62,676 bases of DNA from Sphingobacterium cavernae (GCF_008520265.1 NZ_VIQM01000028.1:1-62676), one strand, 5' to 3'. Shown: positions 18,492 through 27,732, counted from the stretch's first letter. Numbers and translations: made by a program. Notes: generated by a model from the sequence alone, not told the origin.

Positions 18492-19460
18492 TTATTTCAA
18501 GTTATTCCAGTACCACTTCACAGCCTCTTTTAATCCTTCTCTAATGACATGCGAAGGTTCGTAACCTAATAATTTACGTGCCTTATCAACTGAAGCTAAC
18601 GAATGTGGTATATCTCCCTGACGGTTTGGCCCATGAATGATTTCCACATTTGCAATTTCTGAGTCAAACTCGGTTAAAAATTCTTTTAAATATGCCACCA
18701 ACTGATTAAGTGTCGTACGATCTCCTACTGCAGTATTATAAATTGTATTTACAGCCTCTATGTTTTGTGTAGTCATAGCCAGCTCATTCATTTGAATAAC
18801 ATTATCTATATAGGTAAAATCACGAGAATAATCACCCGTCCCATTAATAACAGGACTCTCATGATTCATGAATTTTTTAACGAATAAAGGAATAACTGCT
18901 GCATAAGCTCCGTTAGGGTCTTGTCGACGTCCAAACACATTAAAGTAACGAAGACCTATTGTTTCCATTCCATATGTTTTGGAAAAGATTTCCGCATATA
19001 ATTCATTCACGTATTTTGTAATAGCATAAGGAGATAACGGCTTCCCAATAACATTTTCAACTTTAGGGAGAGATTCTGAATCACCATATGTCGAAGATGA
19101 TGCCGCATAAATAAAGCGCTTAACACCAGCATCTCTAGCTGCCACTAGCATATTAAGAAACCCAGAAACATTCACTTCATTGGAAGTCTGCGGATCCTTA
19201 ATCGAACGAGGAACTGAGCCCAATGCGGCCTGATGAAGCACATAATCCACGCCCTCAACAGCTTTACTGCAATCTGCTTGACTCCGTATATCGCCTTCTA
19301 TTAATGTAAAGTTTGGGTTGTCTAGATATAATTCAACATTATGACGGTGGCCTGTTGCAAAATTATCTAAAACTACAATATTATATCCTTTTGCTAAAAA
19401 ATACTCCGTTAAATTGGAACCTATGAAACCCGCTCCTCCTGTTATTAATATTTTGCTCAT
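18492..19460 (-). CDS. tviC: UDP-HexNAc 4-epimerase (TviC/WbpP type)
   Basis: This 322-residue GalE-like SDR has ITGGAGFIGSNL, HQAALGSVPRSI, the ASSSTYGDSE motif, the catalytic YAITKYVNE and RYFNVFGRRQDPNGAYAAV, a set typical of the WbpP/TviC group that prefers N-acetylated substrates. It probably interconverts the GlcNAc(A) and GalNAc(A) nucleotides together with the dehydrogenase gene 44 bp downstream. A TATTTTTG -7 match about 110 bp upstream (minus strand, 19567-19574) might start a sub-transcript here. Confidence 0.87.
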   Translation of the reverse strand: MSKILITGGAGFIGSNLTEYFLAKGYNIVVLDNFATGHRHNVELYLDNPNFTLIEGDIRSQADCSKAVEGVDYVLHQAALGSVPRSIKDPQTSNEVNVSGFLNMLVAARDAGVKRFIYAASSSTYGDSESLPKVENVIGKPLSPYAITKYVNELYAEIFSKTYGMETIGLRYFNVFGRRQDPNGAYAAVIPLFVKKFMNHESPVINGTGDYSRDFTYIDNVIQMNELAMTTQNIEAVNTIYNTAVGDRTTLNQLVAYLKEFLTEFDSEIANVEIIHGPNRQGDIPHSLASVDKARKLLGYEPSHVIREGLKEAVKWYWNNLK

Positions 19461-19730
19461 TTTTAATTTCTAATAAATATATTCATTGTTAAATATATAA
19501 AATGGTGAAGATTAACGAAGTGCATTGATCTTTCCATATATAAGTTTTTGGCATTTTAAGGAAGCACAAAAATACACTTTTTTTTGTATGATATATCCTA
19601 GAAATAGCTTTTTATATATTATACCTAAAAATGGGTATTTTAGCACATAGAAGTTAATTTAAATAAATATTCTCTAACCTCATTTTTCGAATTGGCTTAG
19701 TTACCTTAATAAACTGCTTTTTGGACAATA

Positions 19731-19958
19731 TTATACACAACAATTATTCTTTTCAATTGCACTTACTTTTATATTTTGAACTTCGAAAACAATTTGTACC
19801 TTTTTTACTTCTTGTACACTGCCAATATTGAAGGCGCCTACTTTAAACTTAATATCCTGTTTGTTAATAGCAATAATTTTACCAATTATGAGACAACAAC
19901 AATTAACTTGGGTTGTCATGATTTTACTCATCGAAGGAAATTGCTTTAAATATTCCAC
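19731..19958 (-). CDS. Small hypothetical protein of uncertain reality
   Basis: A 75-codon frame sits in an otherwise gene-free stretch between the 4-epimerase gene and a truncated rfbA. It starts MEYLKQFPSMSK and has alternating beta-like hydrophobic residues in its second half (VQIVFEVQNIKVSAI), loosely reminiscent of an OB/cold-shock fold, but no family motif is convincing. There is no clear ribosome-binding site or operon link. It may be a decayed gene or chance. Confidence 0.25.
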   Translation of the reverse strand: MEYLKQFPSMSKIMTTQVNCCCLIIGKIIAINKQDIKFKVGAFNIGSVQEVKKVQIVFEVQNIKVSAIEKNNCCV

Positions 19959-20155
19959 TAAGCAATTTTAAACAGAGCAAGGTTGCAAAAATTTTTAAAA
20001 TACATCCTAACGAGTATATTACCCCACTAAAATCGATATAAACGCCTCAAGATTTGTTATATCCTGGGGGGGGTATATTATTATTTCATTAAGACCAACT
20101 AAAGTACAAATTGTCAGCCTATATTAAATCATAGCTTATCATTGATTAACACAAG

Positions 20156-20227
20156 TTATGTTAACACCTTTAATATCAACGGGTGCAGACGCGTTCTGGA
20201 TCCACCTGCAAGAATAATCCCTTTCAT
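20156..20227 (-). pseudogene. Truncated second copy of rfbA (first ~17-19 codons only)
   Basis: On the minus strand an ATG opens [17 protein letters not shown], identical to the intact rfbA N-terminus except Arg for Gly in the nucleotide-binding loop. After LHPL the resemblance stops and a TAA follows at codon 24. The DNA also matches (ATGAAAGG.ATTATTCTTGC type) with scattered third-position changes, so this is an old duplicate or a remnant of a neighbouring rhamnose cluster. It lies 6 bp beyond the stop of the fucosyltransferase-like gene, marking a recombination joint in the locus. Confidence 0.8.
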
Positions 20228-20233
20228 TCTTTA

Positions 20234-21136
20234 CTATTGATATAGACCATAATTAAAAAAATATTCATTATTGAAGTAATCCTTTTTGAAGAAACTCGCA
20301 GCATATGTTCCTGCACAAGCACCTGCTATAATAGAATTACATCTAGATAAGATGATAATAGATGACAAGTATTCCAATCCTGTAAGAAAATCATTTTCCC
20401 TTTCGAAACTCGCTTTGAATAAAAAATCGTTACCAAAATTATCATAATAACTTCTAGAATTAACAAGTATCTTGCTTGGGAAAACTTCTTGTAATCTGAG
20501 TACAATTCTTTGCTCTTCTGTCGCTAAATAAAATGAATCAAAATCCCCCCATTTCTCTAAAGAAATTTTTATTTGTTCAATAAACTGTTCTACATTAGGT
20601 TGTATTGGATGATTTTTAGGTTTCAAAGCAGTGTAATCGGTACCTCTAAATAATAAACCTAGAGTCTTACCTCCTTTCAATAAATTATTCGCTTCATTAT
20701 TAATATAAGAATCTACAGCATCTTCAAAAATAATAAACTTAGTAGCAATAATTTTCCAGAACTCTTTTTCTTTTTCATCAAATAAGCTTGATAAAAAAGG
20801 AGATTTAGGCCCAAAATATTCTAAACTATAGATACATTTTGCACCTTTTTCAATTTGATCGAGACCAATTCCGCAGGGTTGCTTAAAATACAATTCCCAT
20901 GCATTTATTTCCCCCACACTATTGGTAAAAGGATTACGATGGGATTGCATATCAATAATTGGAATATAACCTTTCTCTAAAGCATAAGCGATTTGACCTA
21001 AAAACAATGAAACATACGTCATTAAGCCTATTGTCTCATTATTCTTTCTAATAATGTAATATTTCTTTCTTTTATTATTCTCTATTTTTTTATCTAGCTC
21101 TACAATCTTATCTAAAACATCTCCACTGGCAATCAA
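20234..21136 (-). CDS. Fucosyltransferase-like protein (O-FucT/NodZ superfamily)
   Basis: This protein of about 300 residues carries LGLLFRGTDYTALKP, resembling the basic R-G-D/R-R-x-D donor-binding motif of GT23/NodZ-type and protein O-fucosyltransferase-type enzymes. FDSFYLATEE and a C-terminal SRCNSIIAGACAGTYAASF stretch follow. GDP-L-fucose genes lie just upstream in the operon (gmd, fcl), which fits. The start is unclear: the frame has no ATG before residue 39. TTG at 21136 is the best conventional start, and the open frame continues 16 codons further to a TAA. The gene is flanked by two stretches of about 350 and 700 bp with no clear genes and by an rfbA remnant, suggesting a cassette exchange. 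Confidence 0.6.
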   Translation of the reverse strand: MIASGDVLDKIVELDKKIENNKRKKYYIIRKNNETIGLMTYVSLFLGQIAYALEKGYIPIIDMQSHRNPFTNSVGEINAWELYFKQPCGIGLDQIEKGAKCIYSLEYFGPKSPFLSSLFDEKEKEFWKIIATKFIIFEDAVDSYINNEANNLLKGGKTLGLLFRGTDYTALKPKNHPIQPNVEQFIEQIKISLEKWGDFDSFYLATEEQRIVLRLQEVFPSKILVNSRSYYDNFGNDFLFKASFERENDFLTGLEYLSSIIILSRCNSIIAGACAGTYAASFFKKDYFNNEYFFNYGLYQ

Positions 21137-21484
21137 AGCCTCTACCGTCCTTGTTGCCCTTCTATTTTTTTTCTCTGAAAAAATTTAACCAAATAGCATA
21201 ATAATTCAAAAAAAATGAAAGTTTATATTTGCCCTAATTTTACTTTTTAATATATTTATCAACTTAAATAGTTCAAATTTCTTACGTAAACTTAAATATG
21301 CATGTTATATCAACTTCATTGCTCTTACAGTAAATATAACTCCGTCCACTCTTTTATTTAAGAATTATTAATTCCTGTATTTGTTAATACATTTATTTGG
21401 TACTCTCGATTTTCATTACAAATTGAGGAAAAAATTTTGAACCTAAAAATCTATGATTTTCAAATCTAATCCTCCTATATTAAA

Positions 21485-22651
21485 TTAATCATTTCCAAAT
21501 AAATCCCTCGTGTATACTTTATGTTTCACATCCTCTAATTCAATCGCATTTCTATTAGAAATTATTAAATCACACTCCTCTTTAAAATCTTTTAAATTAT
21601 GTGTTATTTTTGAACCGTAAAATGTCTCATCATTAAGAATTGGCTCATAGACTATCACCTCTACCCCCTTGGCCTTTAGCCGTTTCATCACCCCCTGCAT
21701 TGCAGAAGCTCTAAAATTATCTGAACCTGATTTCATTATTAGGCGATATACACCAACCTTTTTAGGTTTTTTTGCAAGAATTGATTCGGCTATAAAATCC
21801 TTTCGAGTACGATTCGCATCTACTATAGCTTGAATGATATTATTCGGAACGGAATCATAATTCGCAAGTAATTGTTTCGTATCTTTAGGTAAACAATATC
21901 CTCCATACCCGAAAGAAGGATTATTATAATGTGAACCAATCCGAGGATCAAGACCTACTCCTTCTATTATTTGTTTTGAATTTAGATTATAAGTTTGCGC
22001 ATAACTATCTAATTCATTAAAATATGCCACACGCAAAGCCAAATATGTATTTGAAAATAGTTTAATAGCCTCTGCCTCTGTAGAGTCTGTAAATAATGTT
22101 GGGATACTATTACTAATTGCCCCCTGCTTTAATAAATTAGCAAATAGCTCAGCTCTTTCAGACTGTTCTCCAACAATAATTCGTGAGGGGTAAAGATTAT
22201 CATATAATGCTCTTCCTTCTCTTAAAAACTCAGGTGAGAATATTATATTGTCGAATTTTGTTCTTTTTTTTAAATCTTCTACAAATCCAACAGGAACTGT
22301 TGATTTTATGACAATAATTGCTGAGGAATTATATTTTATAACATCATTTACAACAGATTCAACACTTGATGTATTAAAATAGTTAGTTTTTGGGTCATAG
22401 TCAGTTGGAGTAGCTACAATTACGAAATAAGCTCCTTGATATGCCTCAATCTTCTCCAATGTAGCTTTGAGATTCAATTCTTTATTCTCTAAATAATCAA
22501 TAATCTCCGGATCTTCTATAGGGGACTTTTTATTATTTATTAATTCAACTTTATCTGTAACAACATCTAAAGCTACAACCTCATTATGTTGTGCTAATAA
22601 TATAGCATTAGATAATCCCACAAATCCTGTACCTACTATGGCTATTTTCAT
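21485..22651 (-). CDS. ugd: UDP-glucose 6-dehydrogenase
   Basis: This 388-residue enzyme oxidises UDP-glucose to UDP-glucuronate using NAD. It shows the Rossmann start [43 protein letters not shown] and the catalytic Cys253 in [11 protein letters not shown], then [13 protein letters not shown] in the C-terminal domain. It is the short form (about 388 residues) common in enteric and Bacteroidota capsule loci. It differs clearly from the TviB-type dehydrogenase. A 44-bp gap separates it from gmd; 348 bp without a recognisable gene follow on its downstream side. Confidence 0.95.
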   Translation of the reverse strand: MKIAIVGTGFVGLSNAILLAQHNEVVALDVVTDKVELINNKKSPIEDPEIIDYLENKELNLKATLEKIEAYQGAYFVIVATPTDYDPKTNYFNTSSVESVVNDVIKYNSSAIIVIKSTVPVGFVEDLKKRTKFDNIIFSPEFLREGRALYDNLYPSRIIVGEQSERAELFANLLKQGAISNSIPTLFTDSTEAEAIKLFSNTYLALRVAYFNELDSYAQTYNLNSKQIIEGVGLDPRIGSHYNNPSFGYGGYCLPKDTKQLLANYDSVPNNIIQAIVDANRTRKDFIAESILAKKPKKVGVYRLIMKSGSDNFRASAMQGVMKRLKAKGVEVIVYEPILNDETFYGSKITHNLKDFKEECDLIISNRNAIELEDVKHKVYTRDLFGND

Positions 22652-22695
22652 GAAAAATTAAAAATGAATCTTTTAAAATGTTACTAGTATTTTTA

Positions 22696-23781
22696 TTAAA
22701 AATTTCTCTCCAAAGCTTTTAAGTCACTTACAACCATTTCTTTTACCAAGGCCTGAAGATCATATTCAGGTTTCCAACCTAATTTTGTTTTGGATTTAGT
22801 AGGATCACCTATTAGTAAATCCACTTCTGTAGGCCTATAATACGCAGGATCAACTTTTACTACAATTTTGCCAACCTCTAATTGGTAAGCAGGATTAGAA
22901 CAACTCACTACGCGCGCAATCTCAGATTCTTGCTCCCCCTCAAAAGAAAGTTCTATACCCGCTTCTTGAAATGCAAATCTAACAAAGTCACGTACAGATG
23001 TAGTAACGCCAGTAGCTATTACGTAATCTTCTGCAATATCCTGTTGAAGTATGCGCCACATAGCTTCTACATAATCTTTAGCATGTCCCCAATCGCGCAA
23101 TGCATTAAGGTTGCCTAAGTATAGACATTGTTGCCTACCTAATGCAATAGCTGCAGTCGCCATAGTAATTTTTCGTGTAACAAATGTCTCACCACGACGT
23201 GGAGATTCATGATTGAACAAAATACCATTACAAGCAAACATATTGTACGCTTCTCTGTAGTTTTTAGTTATCCAAAATGCATAAATCTTGGCTACACCAT
23301 ATGGAGATCGTGGATAAAATGGTGAATTCTCATCATAGAATCCTTTTTCATTCTTATTCGCTGGCATACCACCATACAACTCTGAAGTAGAAGCTTGATA
23401 AATCCTAGTCTTTTGCTCCAAACCCAATATTCGAACGGCTTCGAGAATACGTAATGTTCCTAACGCATCCACATTTCCTACATATTCTGGTGAATCAAAG
23501 GATACCTTAACATGAGACATTGCACCCAGATTATAGATTTCGTCAGGCTGAACTTCTTGAATAATACGAATAATATTAGTCGAATCCGTCAAATCTCCGT
23601 AATGCAACTTAAAGTTAACATTTGCTTCATGTCTATCCATATACAAATGATCAATACGTTGCGTATTGAAAGATGAGGCTCTACGCTTAATTCCATGAAC
23701 CATATAGCCCTTTTCAAGCAATAATTCCGCCAAATAGGACCCATCCTGACCAGTAACACCTGTAATTAGTGCTGTTTTCAT
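22696..23781 (-). CDS. gmd: GDP-mannose 4,6-dehydratase
   Basis: This 361-residue extended SDR converts GDP-mannose to GDP-4-keto-6-deoxymannose. Motifs are [42 protein letters not shown], the catalytic [15 protein letters not shown] and [17 protein letters not shown], all characteristic of GMD. It lies 6 bp downstream of fcl and shares the manC-fcl-gmd unit that supplies GDP-L-fucose. Confidence 0.97.
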   Translation of the reverse strand: MKTALITGVTGQDGSYLAELLLEKGYMVHGIKRRASSFNTQRIDHLYMDRHEANVNFKLHYGDLTDSTNIIRIIQEVQPDEIYNLGAMSHVKVSFDSPEYVGNVDALGTLRILEAVRILGLEQKTRIYQASTSELYGGMPANKNEKGFYDENSPFYPRSPYGVAKIYAFWITKNYREAYNMFACNGILFNHESPRRGETFVTRKITMATAAIALGRQQCLYLGNLNALRDWGHAKDYVEAMWRILQQDIAEDYVIATGVTTSVRDFVRFAFQEAGIELSFEGEQESEIARVVSCSNPAYQLEVGKIVVKVDPAYYRPTEVDLLIGDPTKSKTKLGWKPEYDLQALVKEMVVSDLKALERNF

Positions 23782-23787
23782 TATTAA

Positions 23788-24738
23788 TTAGATTTTAACT
23801 TCTTTGAAATTTTGGTAATTACTTAAAAACCAATCGTAGGTCAATTTAATACCTTCAGCAAGTCCAATTTGATGTTTCCAGCCAAGTTCATTCATTTTTG
23901 ATACGTCCATCAATTTACGTGGTGTTCCATCCGGCTTTGTACTATCCCAAATCACTTCACCATTATGCCCTACAATACTTTGTATTGTTTGTGCTAATTG
24001 CTGTATAGATAAATCAACACCCGTTCCAACATTGTATAAATGCTCAGGCAGAATATTTTCAAGTGTAAAAATAACAGAAGATGCCATATCATCAACAAAT
24101 AAAAATTCACGTAAAGGTGTGCCTGATCCCCATAAAACAACTGGAGCATGATTGTTCAATTTTGCATCATGAAATTTACGAATCATTGCGGGTAGTACGT
24201 GAGATGTTTCTAAATCAAAATTATCGTGAGTACCATATAAATTTGTTGGCATCAAACTTACATAATCCTTATTAAACTGTTTTCTTATTGCCTCACAAGT
24301 TTTCACTCCGGCTATTTTAGCTAGAGCATAAGCATCATTTGTCGGTTCAAGACTACCTGTTAACAGATATTCTTCTTTCAGCGGCTGAGGCGCAAACTTA
24401 GGATATATACACGAAGAACCTAAGAAAATAAACTTATTGACATCAGAGTTTAACGACGCATCTATTAAATTATTTTGTATTTGAAGATTCTCCATCAAAA
24501 ACTGATAAGGATATGTACTATTTGCTAAAATTCCGCCTACACGTGCCGCTGCGTCAATGACAACATCGGGCTTTTCAGCATTGAAGAAATCTTTTACCAT
24601 ATCCTGACTCCTCAAATCTATTTCTTTACTGCTTCTCCCAATTAAGTTTTTATACCCTTCTTTTTCTAACTGGCGCCATATTGCTGAACCTACCATTCCA
24701 CGGTGTCCTGCAATATATATTTTAGAAGATTTATTCAT
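23788..24738 (-). CDS. fcl: GDP-L-fucose synthase
   Basis: This 316-residue SDR has both 3,5-epimerase and 4-reductase activity in its family, turning the GMD product into GDP-L-fucose. It shows IAGHRGMVGSAIWR, AARVGGILAN, LGSSCIYPKFAPQP, the catalytic YALAKIAGVK, NLYGTHDNFD and SGTPLREFLFVDDMA. It is 7 bp from manC and 6 bp from gmd. Confidence 0.97.
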   Translation of the reverse strand: MNKSSKIYIAGHRGMVGSAIWRQLEKEGYKNLIGRSSKEIDLRSQDMVKDFFNAEKPDVVIDAAARVGGILANSTYPYQFLMENLQIQNNLIDASLNSDVNKFIFLGSSCIYPKFAPQPLKEEYLLTGSLEPTNDAYALAKIAGVKTCEAIRKQFNKDYVSLMPTNLYGTHDNFDLETSHVLPAMIRKFHDAKLNNHAPVVLWGSGTPLREFLFVDDMASSVIFTLENILPEHLYNVGTGVDLSIQQLAQTIQSIVGHNGEVIWDSTKPDGTPRKLMDVSKMNELGWKHQIGLAEGIKLTYDWFLSNYQNFKEVKI

Positions 24739-24745
24739 ACAATAA

Positions 24746-25741
24746 TTAATCGAGAAGTTTTGATTGATGCTTGTCCAGCATATTATAGATTTTTTTTACA
24801 TCTTGAGATTTTTCCTTTTGAATAATCAAAAATGCATCTTTCGTATATACAAAAATAGTATTTTTTAACCCAACAAAACCTGTAAAAATTTCCGTTCCAA
24901 TAACAATATTTCCATTATCATCTTTTGGATAACCGTTATCAACAAAATAATCATAAAGTGCTTCGAAAGAACCTAAGTCTGACCACTCGAATGCTGTAGA
25001 AATCACTCTAATCTGCTTTGACCTCTCCATAACAGCATAATCAACCGAAATTGATGGTATCTCAAGTGATAGGGATTCATCTAATATCCCATCACTAGAT
25101 TTGTCCCAGGCATTTTTGGCGTAATCATATACTTTGGGCTCATATTGCATTAACTCTTGTAAAAATACTGAAGCTTGGAAACAAAACATTCCCGAGTTCC
25201 ACAAAAAATTACCTCTTTCAATGAAATCCTCAGCAGTATCTTGATTTGGCTTTTCGCGAAAAGATTTGACATGATCATTATCATATTCTATATAACCATA
25301 TCCCGTCTCAGGTCGTGTCGGCTGTATTCCAAAAGTGACTATATAACCTTCCTTAGCTTTTTGGACGCCTGCATGAATAGCTTCCTCATATTCTTCATCT
25401 CCAGAAATCATATGATCTGAAGGAGTAACAATTAAGATATCATCAGGCTGAACAGCAAAAGCAGCAAATGCTATAGCAGCAGCCGTATTTCGAGGTGTGG
25501 CTTCTACAATATTTGTATATGGCAAACCGCAATTTTGCATAGCTGTATGACTCAAATGCGTATTATCTTTGTTGCCTACAATTACGACACTATCTGCAAT
25601 TTTCTGATTTCGCTGCACGGTCATTTCAAACAAGGATTTACCATTAAATAAATCAAGATATTGTTTTGGAGACTGTTTACGCGATAATGGCCACAATCTG
25701 CTACCAACTCCTCCAGTCAATATAACGTGTACTACATTCAT
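24746..25741 (-). CDS. manC: Mannose-1-phosphate guanylyltransferase
   Basis: This 331-residue nucleotidyltransferase makes GDP-mannose. The signature LTGGVGSRLWPLSR with KQYLDL is followed by ATPRNTAAAIAFAA, VTPSDHMI, GYGYIEYD, FREKPN, LWNSGMFCF and EWSDLGSFEAL. It lacks the C-terminal phosphomannose-isomerase cupin of the larger bifunctional proteins, as is common in Bacteroidota. It is the first gene of the whole minus-strand polysaccharide operon and follows a long leader with two perfect hairpins. Confidence 0.95.
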   Translation of the reverse strand: MNVVHVILTGGVGSRLWPLSRKQSPKQYLDLFNGKSLFEMTVQRNQKIADSVVIVGNKDNTHLSHTAMQNCGLPYTNIVEATPRNTAAAIAFAAFAVQPDDILIVTPSDHMISGDEEYEEAIHAGVQKAKEGYIVTFGIQPTRPETGYGYIEYDNDHVKSFREKPNQDTAEDFIERGNFLWNSGMFCFQASVFLQELMQYEPKVYDYAKNAWDKSSDGILDESLSLEIPSISVDYAVMERSKQIRVISTAFEWSDLGSFEALYDYFVDNGYPKDDNGNIVIGTEIFTGFVGLKNTIFVYTKDAFLIIQKEKSQDVKKIYNMLDKHQSKLLD

Positions 25742-25784
25742 CTTTTAAATTTTTGCCGTTAAATTTCGCACTAATCTCTTACTT

Positions 25785-25838
25785 TTTAACTACAATAACA
25801 TAATAGTTTATTCAAACTTTTATGTTATTGTAGTTAAA
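25785..25838 (-). promoter_or_regulatory. 19-bp perfect hairpin in the manC leader
   Basis: The arms 25785-25803 and 25820-25838 are perfectly complementary over 19 bp with a 16-nt loop. The hairpin ends 44 bp before the manC start and would form in the nascent operon transcript. There is no terminator-like U-run directly after it on the minus strand. It could be an attenuator, an antitermination target or an RNA-stability element. Confidence 0.65.
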
Positions 25839-25918
25839 CATTTTGCAAAAGAACCATTATTGATTCTGATGAAGTAATAAAACATTTAAATTACTGAAAA
25901 GTCTATTACAATTCAATA

Positions 25919-25953
25919 AATATTTTCATTAATAATAAATTAATGAAAATATT
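25919..25953. repeat. 15-bp perfect hairpin between manC and the upstream gene
   Basis: The arms 25919-25933 and 25939-25953 are perfectly complementary with a 5-nt loop. It may terminate the upstream minus-strand gene (stop at 26033). If the -7 element at 25997 is used, it instead lies within the manC leader. Confidence 0.6.
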
Positions 25954-25996
25954 ATCTAAAGTGACCAGTGTCAAATATTAATTATATTTTAGATGA

Positions 25997-26004
25997 CAAA
26001 ATTA
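25997..26004 (-). promoter_or_regulatory. Candidate -7 element of the polysaccharide operon
   Basis: Read on the minus strand this is TAATTTTG, an exact TAnnTTTG match. A TTTC in place of the -33 TTTG lies about 16-19 bp further upstream. Transcription would start near 25990 and give a leader of about 250 nt before manC that contains both hairpins. The site is inferred from consensus only. Confidence 0.45.
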
Positions 26005-26032
26005 CGGTAAATATTATTACGAAAGGTATGTA

Positions 26033-26515
26033 TTAAGTATTGATCGTTTTAGCAGGAGCCAAATAGTTGATTTTAAGCTTCTTTTTGAAAGCAGTCTTTT
26101 TGTTCTTATCTTCCATTAAAAAACCTGATATTGTAATAGAATAATTGCCAATTCTTTTATGACTAATATTTCTTGATTTTTTCACACCAACTGACAAAAT
26201 AACCCCATGAGTTGGAAGAGGTAATTTTGTAGAAATCTGATTATAGGAACGTAACTCAAGTTTATTTGTGTGCAATTTTAGATTGTCAATTGTAAGAGCT
26301 CTTGAATCTTTCTTCACATCATTGATTTTAAAAAGTATAAGACCATGGCGGCTTTGTGTTTTGTGTATAGTATTATCTGTAAATTCTAAAGAAATGTCTA
26401 AATCAATATAATTATCAAAAACAGTTTTCTTTTTGTAATCAATAATAAAATAAACTGCAAAAAATAATATTGCAAATCCGCTAATTAATAAATAGATGGT
26501 CTTGGTATGGCTGTT
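26033..26515 (-). CDS. Small membrane-anchored hypothetical protein without a standard start
   Basis: The only ATG/GTG/TTG-type start in this frame is a GTG at 26317, giving 94 residues. However, the frame stays open upstream to a TAA at 26516-26518. That extra part encodes a clear membrane helix (ISGFAILFFAVYFIID) and a soluble stretch that runs smoothly into the rest (YIDLDISLEFTDN). The true protein is therefore probably about 155 residues with one N-terminal membrane anchor, either begun at a rare ATC/ATT codon or lacking its start through mutation. A TTG-N20-TATTTTTG promoter-like sequence lies directly upstream. No family is recognised. Confidence 0.5.
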   Translation of the reverse strand, partial: NSHTKTIYLLISGFAILFFAVYFIIDYKKKTVFDNYIDLDISLEFTDNTIHKTQSRHGLILFKINDVKKDSRALTIDNLKLHTNKLELRSYNQISTKLPLPTHGVILSVGVKKSRNISHKRIGNYSITISGFLMEDKNKKTAFKKKLKINYLAPAKTINT

Positions 26516-26629
26516 TTAACGCAAAAATACAATTTAACACTGCGTATCACAACAGAAATATTGTAATTTAATAAATAATATTATTGCAATACAATATTTT
26601 ATAAAAAAGCTAAGGATTACTCATTAGCT

Positions 26630-27094
26630 TTAACCATTTTTCTCTGCTTCTTTTTGAGCTACAATTTTACGAAGACCTGAACTAGAAAATCTATGATCTC
26701 TACTATTGAAGTAAAGCTCTATTCCTTTTTCTTCGCAATATTTACGACCTGTGAAGTCTCGGTGTTCATATTCATCACCGACAATTCGTACATCAAGTTT
26801 AAATGAACGCAGTATATCCTCTAAATCTTGCTCCGTAGAGTAAGGTACAATCTCATCCACATAATGACAACCGCGCAATTGAATATAACGCTCTACCACT
26901 GTTTGTGTGGGTGCATTTTTCTCGGGACGATCTAATGTAGGATCCATTTGTAGTCCACAAATAAGATAATCACATTGTCTTTTTGCTTCTGCCAACATCA
27001 TAATATGTCCTGCGTGTAGCAAATCAAACGTTGAGAAAGTTATACCTACCCTTGGTCCAGGATTGTAATCTTTATGTTTTTTTCCTTCTTCCAT
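26630..27094 (-). CDS. Glycerol-3-phosphate cytidylyltransferase-like nucleotidyltransferase
   Basis: This 154-residue protein of the cytidylyltransferase (TagD/RfaE C-terminal) superfamily has the nucleotide-binding STFDLLHAGHIMML (HxGH motif) near residue 22-36, GDEYEHRDFTG, and RFSSSGLRK, which matches the second conserved R-x-S-S-x-R-type motif. It transfers a nucleotidyl group to a phosphorylated alcohol or sugar, releasing pyrophosphate; the substrate is unknown. It is 23 bp downstream of an exonuclease gene on the same strand and separate from the polysaccharide operon. Confidence 0.8.
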   Translation of the reverse strand: MEEGKKHKDYNPGPRVGITFSTFDLLHAGHIMMLAEAKRQCDYLICGLQMDPTLDRPEKNAPTQTVVERYIQLRGCHYVDEIVPYSTEQDLEDILRSFKLDVRIVGDEYEHRDFTGRKYCEEKGIELYFNSRDHRFSSSGLRKIVAQKEAEKNG

Positions 27095-27117
27095 TTTAGA
27101 TTTATTAATAAATAGTT

Positions 27118-27654
27118 TTATTGATTTATAAGTTGATATTGTACTAGCTTGTCTTTTGCGTTTTCTTTAAAGAGGAAAAGCTCTGCACTCGCCCGTGCAT
27201 CAGATAATGCATCATGGGGATTTAGTTCTATACCCATAATCTCACAAACCACACTCAATTTAGTTTTTGCAAAACCTAATTGCTTATATATAATACTCGT
27301 ACAATCCCACTTATCTTGTAATCCTAAATCTTCGTAAACAAGCCCATAATATTGCATACATCGTCGCAGAACTTTTCGATCCAATTCTTCGTTGTGTGCA
27401 ACCATTTTTTGCCCATACACTAAAGGTAAAATTGCTGGAAATATATCCAAAAAAGTAGGAGCATTCGCTGTATCTTTAGCCTTGATGCCATGTACACGAG
27501 TGGTTTGCCACATATATTTATTTTCAGGAGGCTGTACAAGACTATAAAATTCGTTTACAATTTTTCCATCCACAACACTCACTAACCCAACAGCACAGAC
27601 ACTATTGTATTCTGAAGTAGCCAATTCAAAATCTATGGATGTAAAAGTATGCAT
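27118..27654 (-). CDS. DEDDh-family 3'-5' exonuclease (DnaQ-like)
   Basis: This 178-residue exonuclease fold protein has all three Exo motifs: SIDFEL with Asp8 and Glu10, HNEELDRKVLRR with the central Asp, and HDALSDARA with the His and last Asp. The family removes nucleotides from DNA or RNA 3' ends with two metal ions. The short single-domain form resembles proofreading-like or ExoX-type proteins. It lies between rarA and the cytidylyltransferase-like gene, all on the minus strand. Confidence 0.87.
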   Translation of the reverse strand: MHTFTSIDFELATSEYNSVCAVGLVSVVDGKIVNEFYSLVQPPENKYMWQTTRVHGIKAKDTANAPTFLDIFPAILPLVYGQKMVAHNEELDRKVLRRCMQYYGLVYEDLGLQDKWDCTSIIYKQLGFAKTKLSVVCEIMGIELNPHDALSDARASAELFLFKENAKDKLVQYQLINQ

Positions 27655-27732
27655 TAGGCAAAATTAATAATCAAATTGACAAATTCATTTCTAGGCCTCA
27701 TTAATGTTAATAATTTCATGTTAAATAACATT

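Noticed and set aside
20063..20074. Run of eight G residues as a phase-variable tract
   Set aside because: It lies in the gene-poor gap and not in a coding frame or a recognisable promoter spacer, so slippage would have no evident effect.
20169..20184. 16-bp match between 20169-20184 and 46145-46160
   Set aside because: Part of it is rfbA-derived coding sequence and a 16-bp match is expected about once by chance in an AT-rich window of this size.
25785..25838. Capsule promoter inverton (site-specific inversion) ahead of manC
   Set aside because: The inverted repeats are only 16 bp apart, with no promoter between them, whereas Bacteroides invertible promoters span well over 100 bp. A transcript hairpin is the simpler reading.
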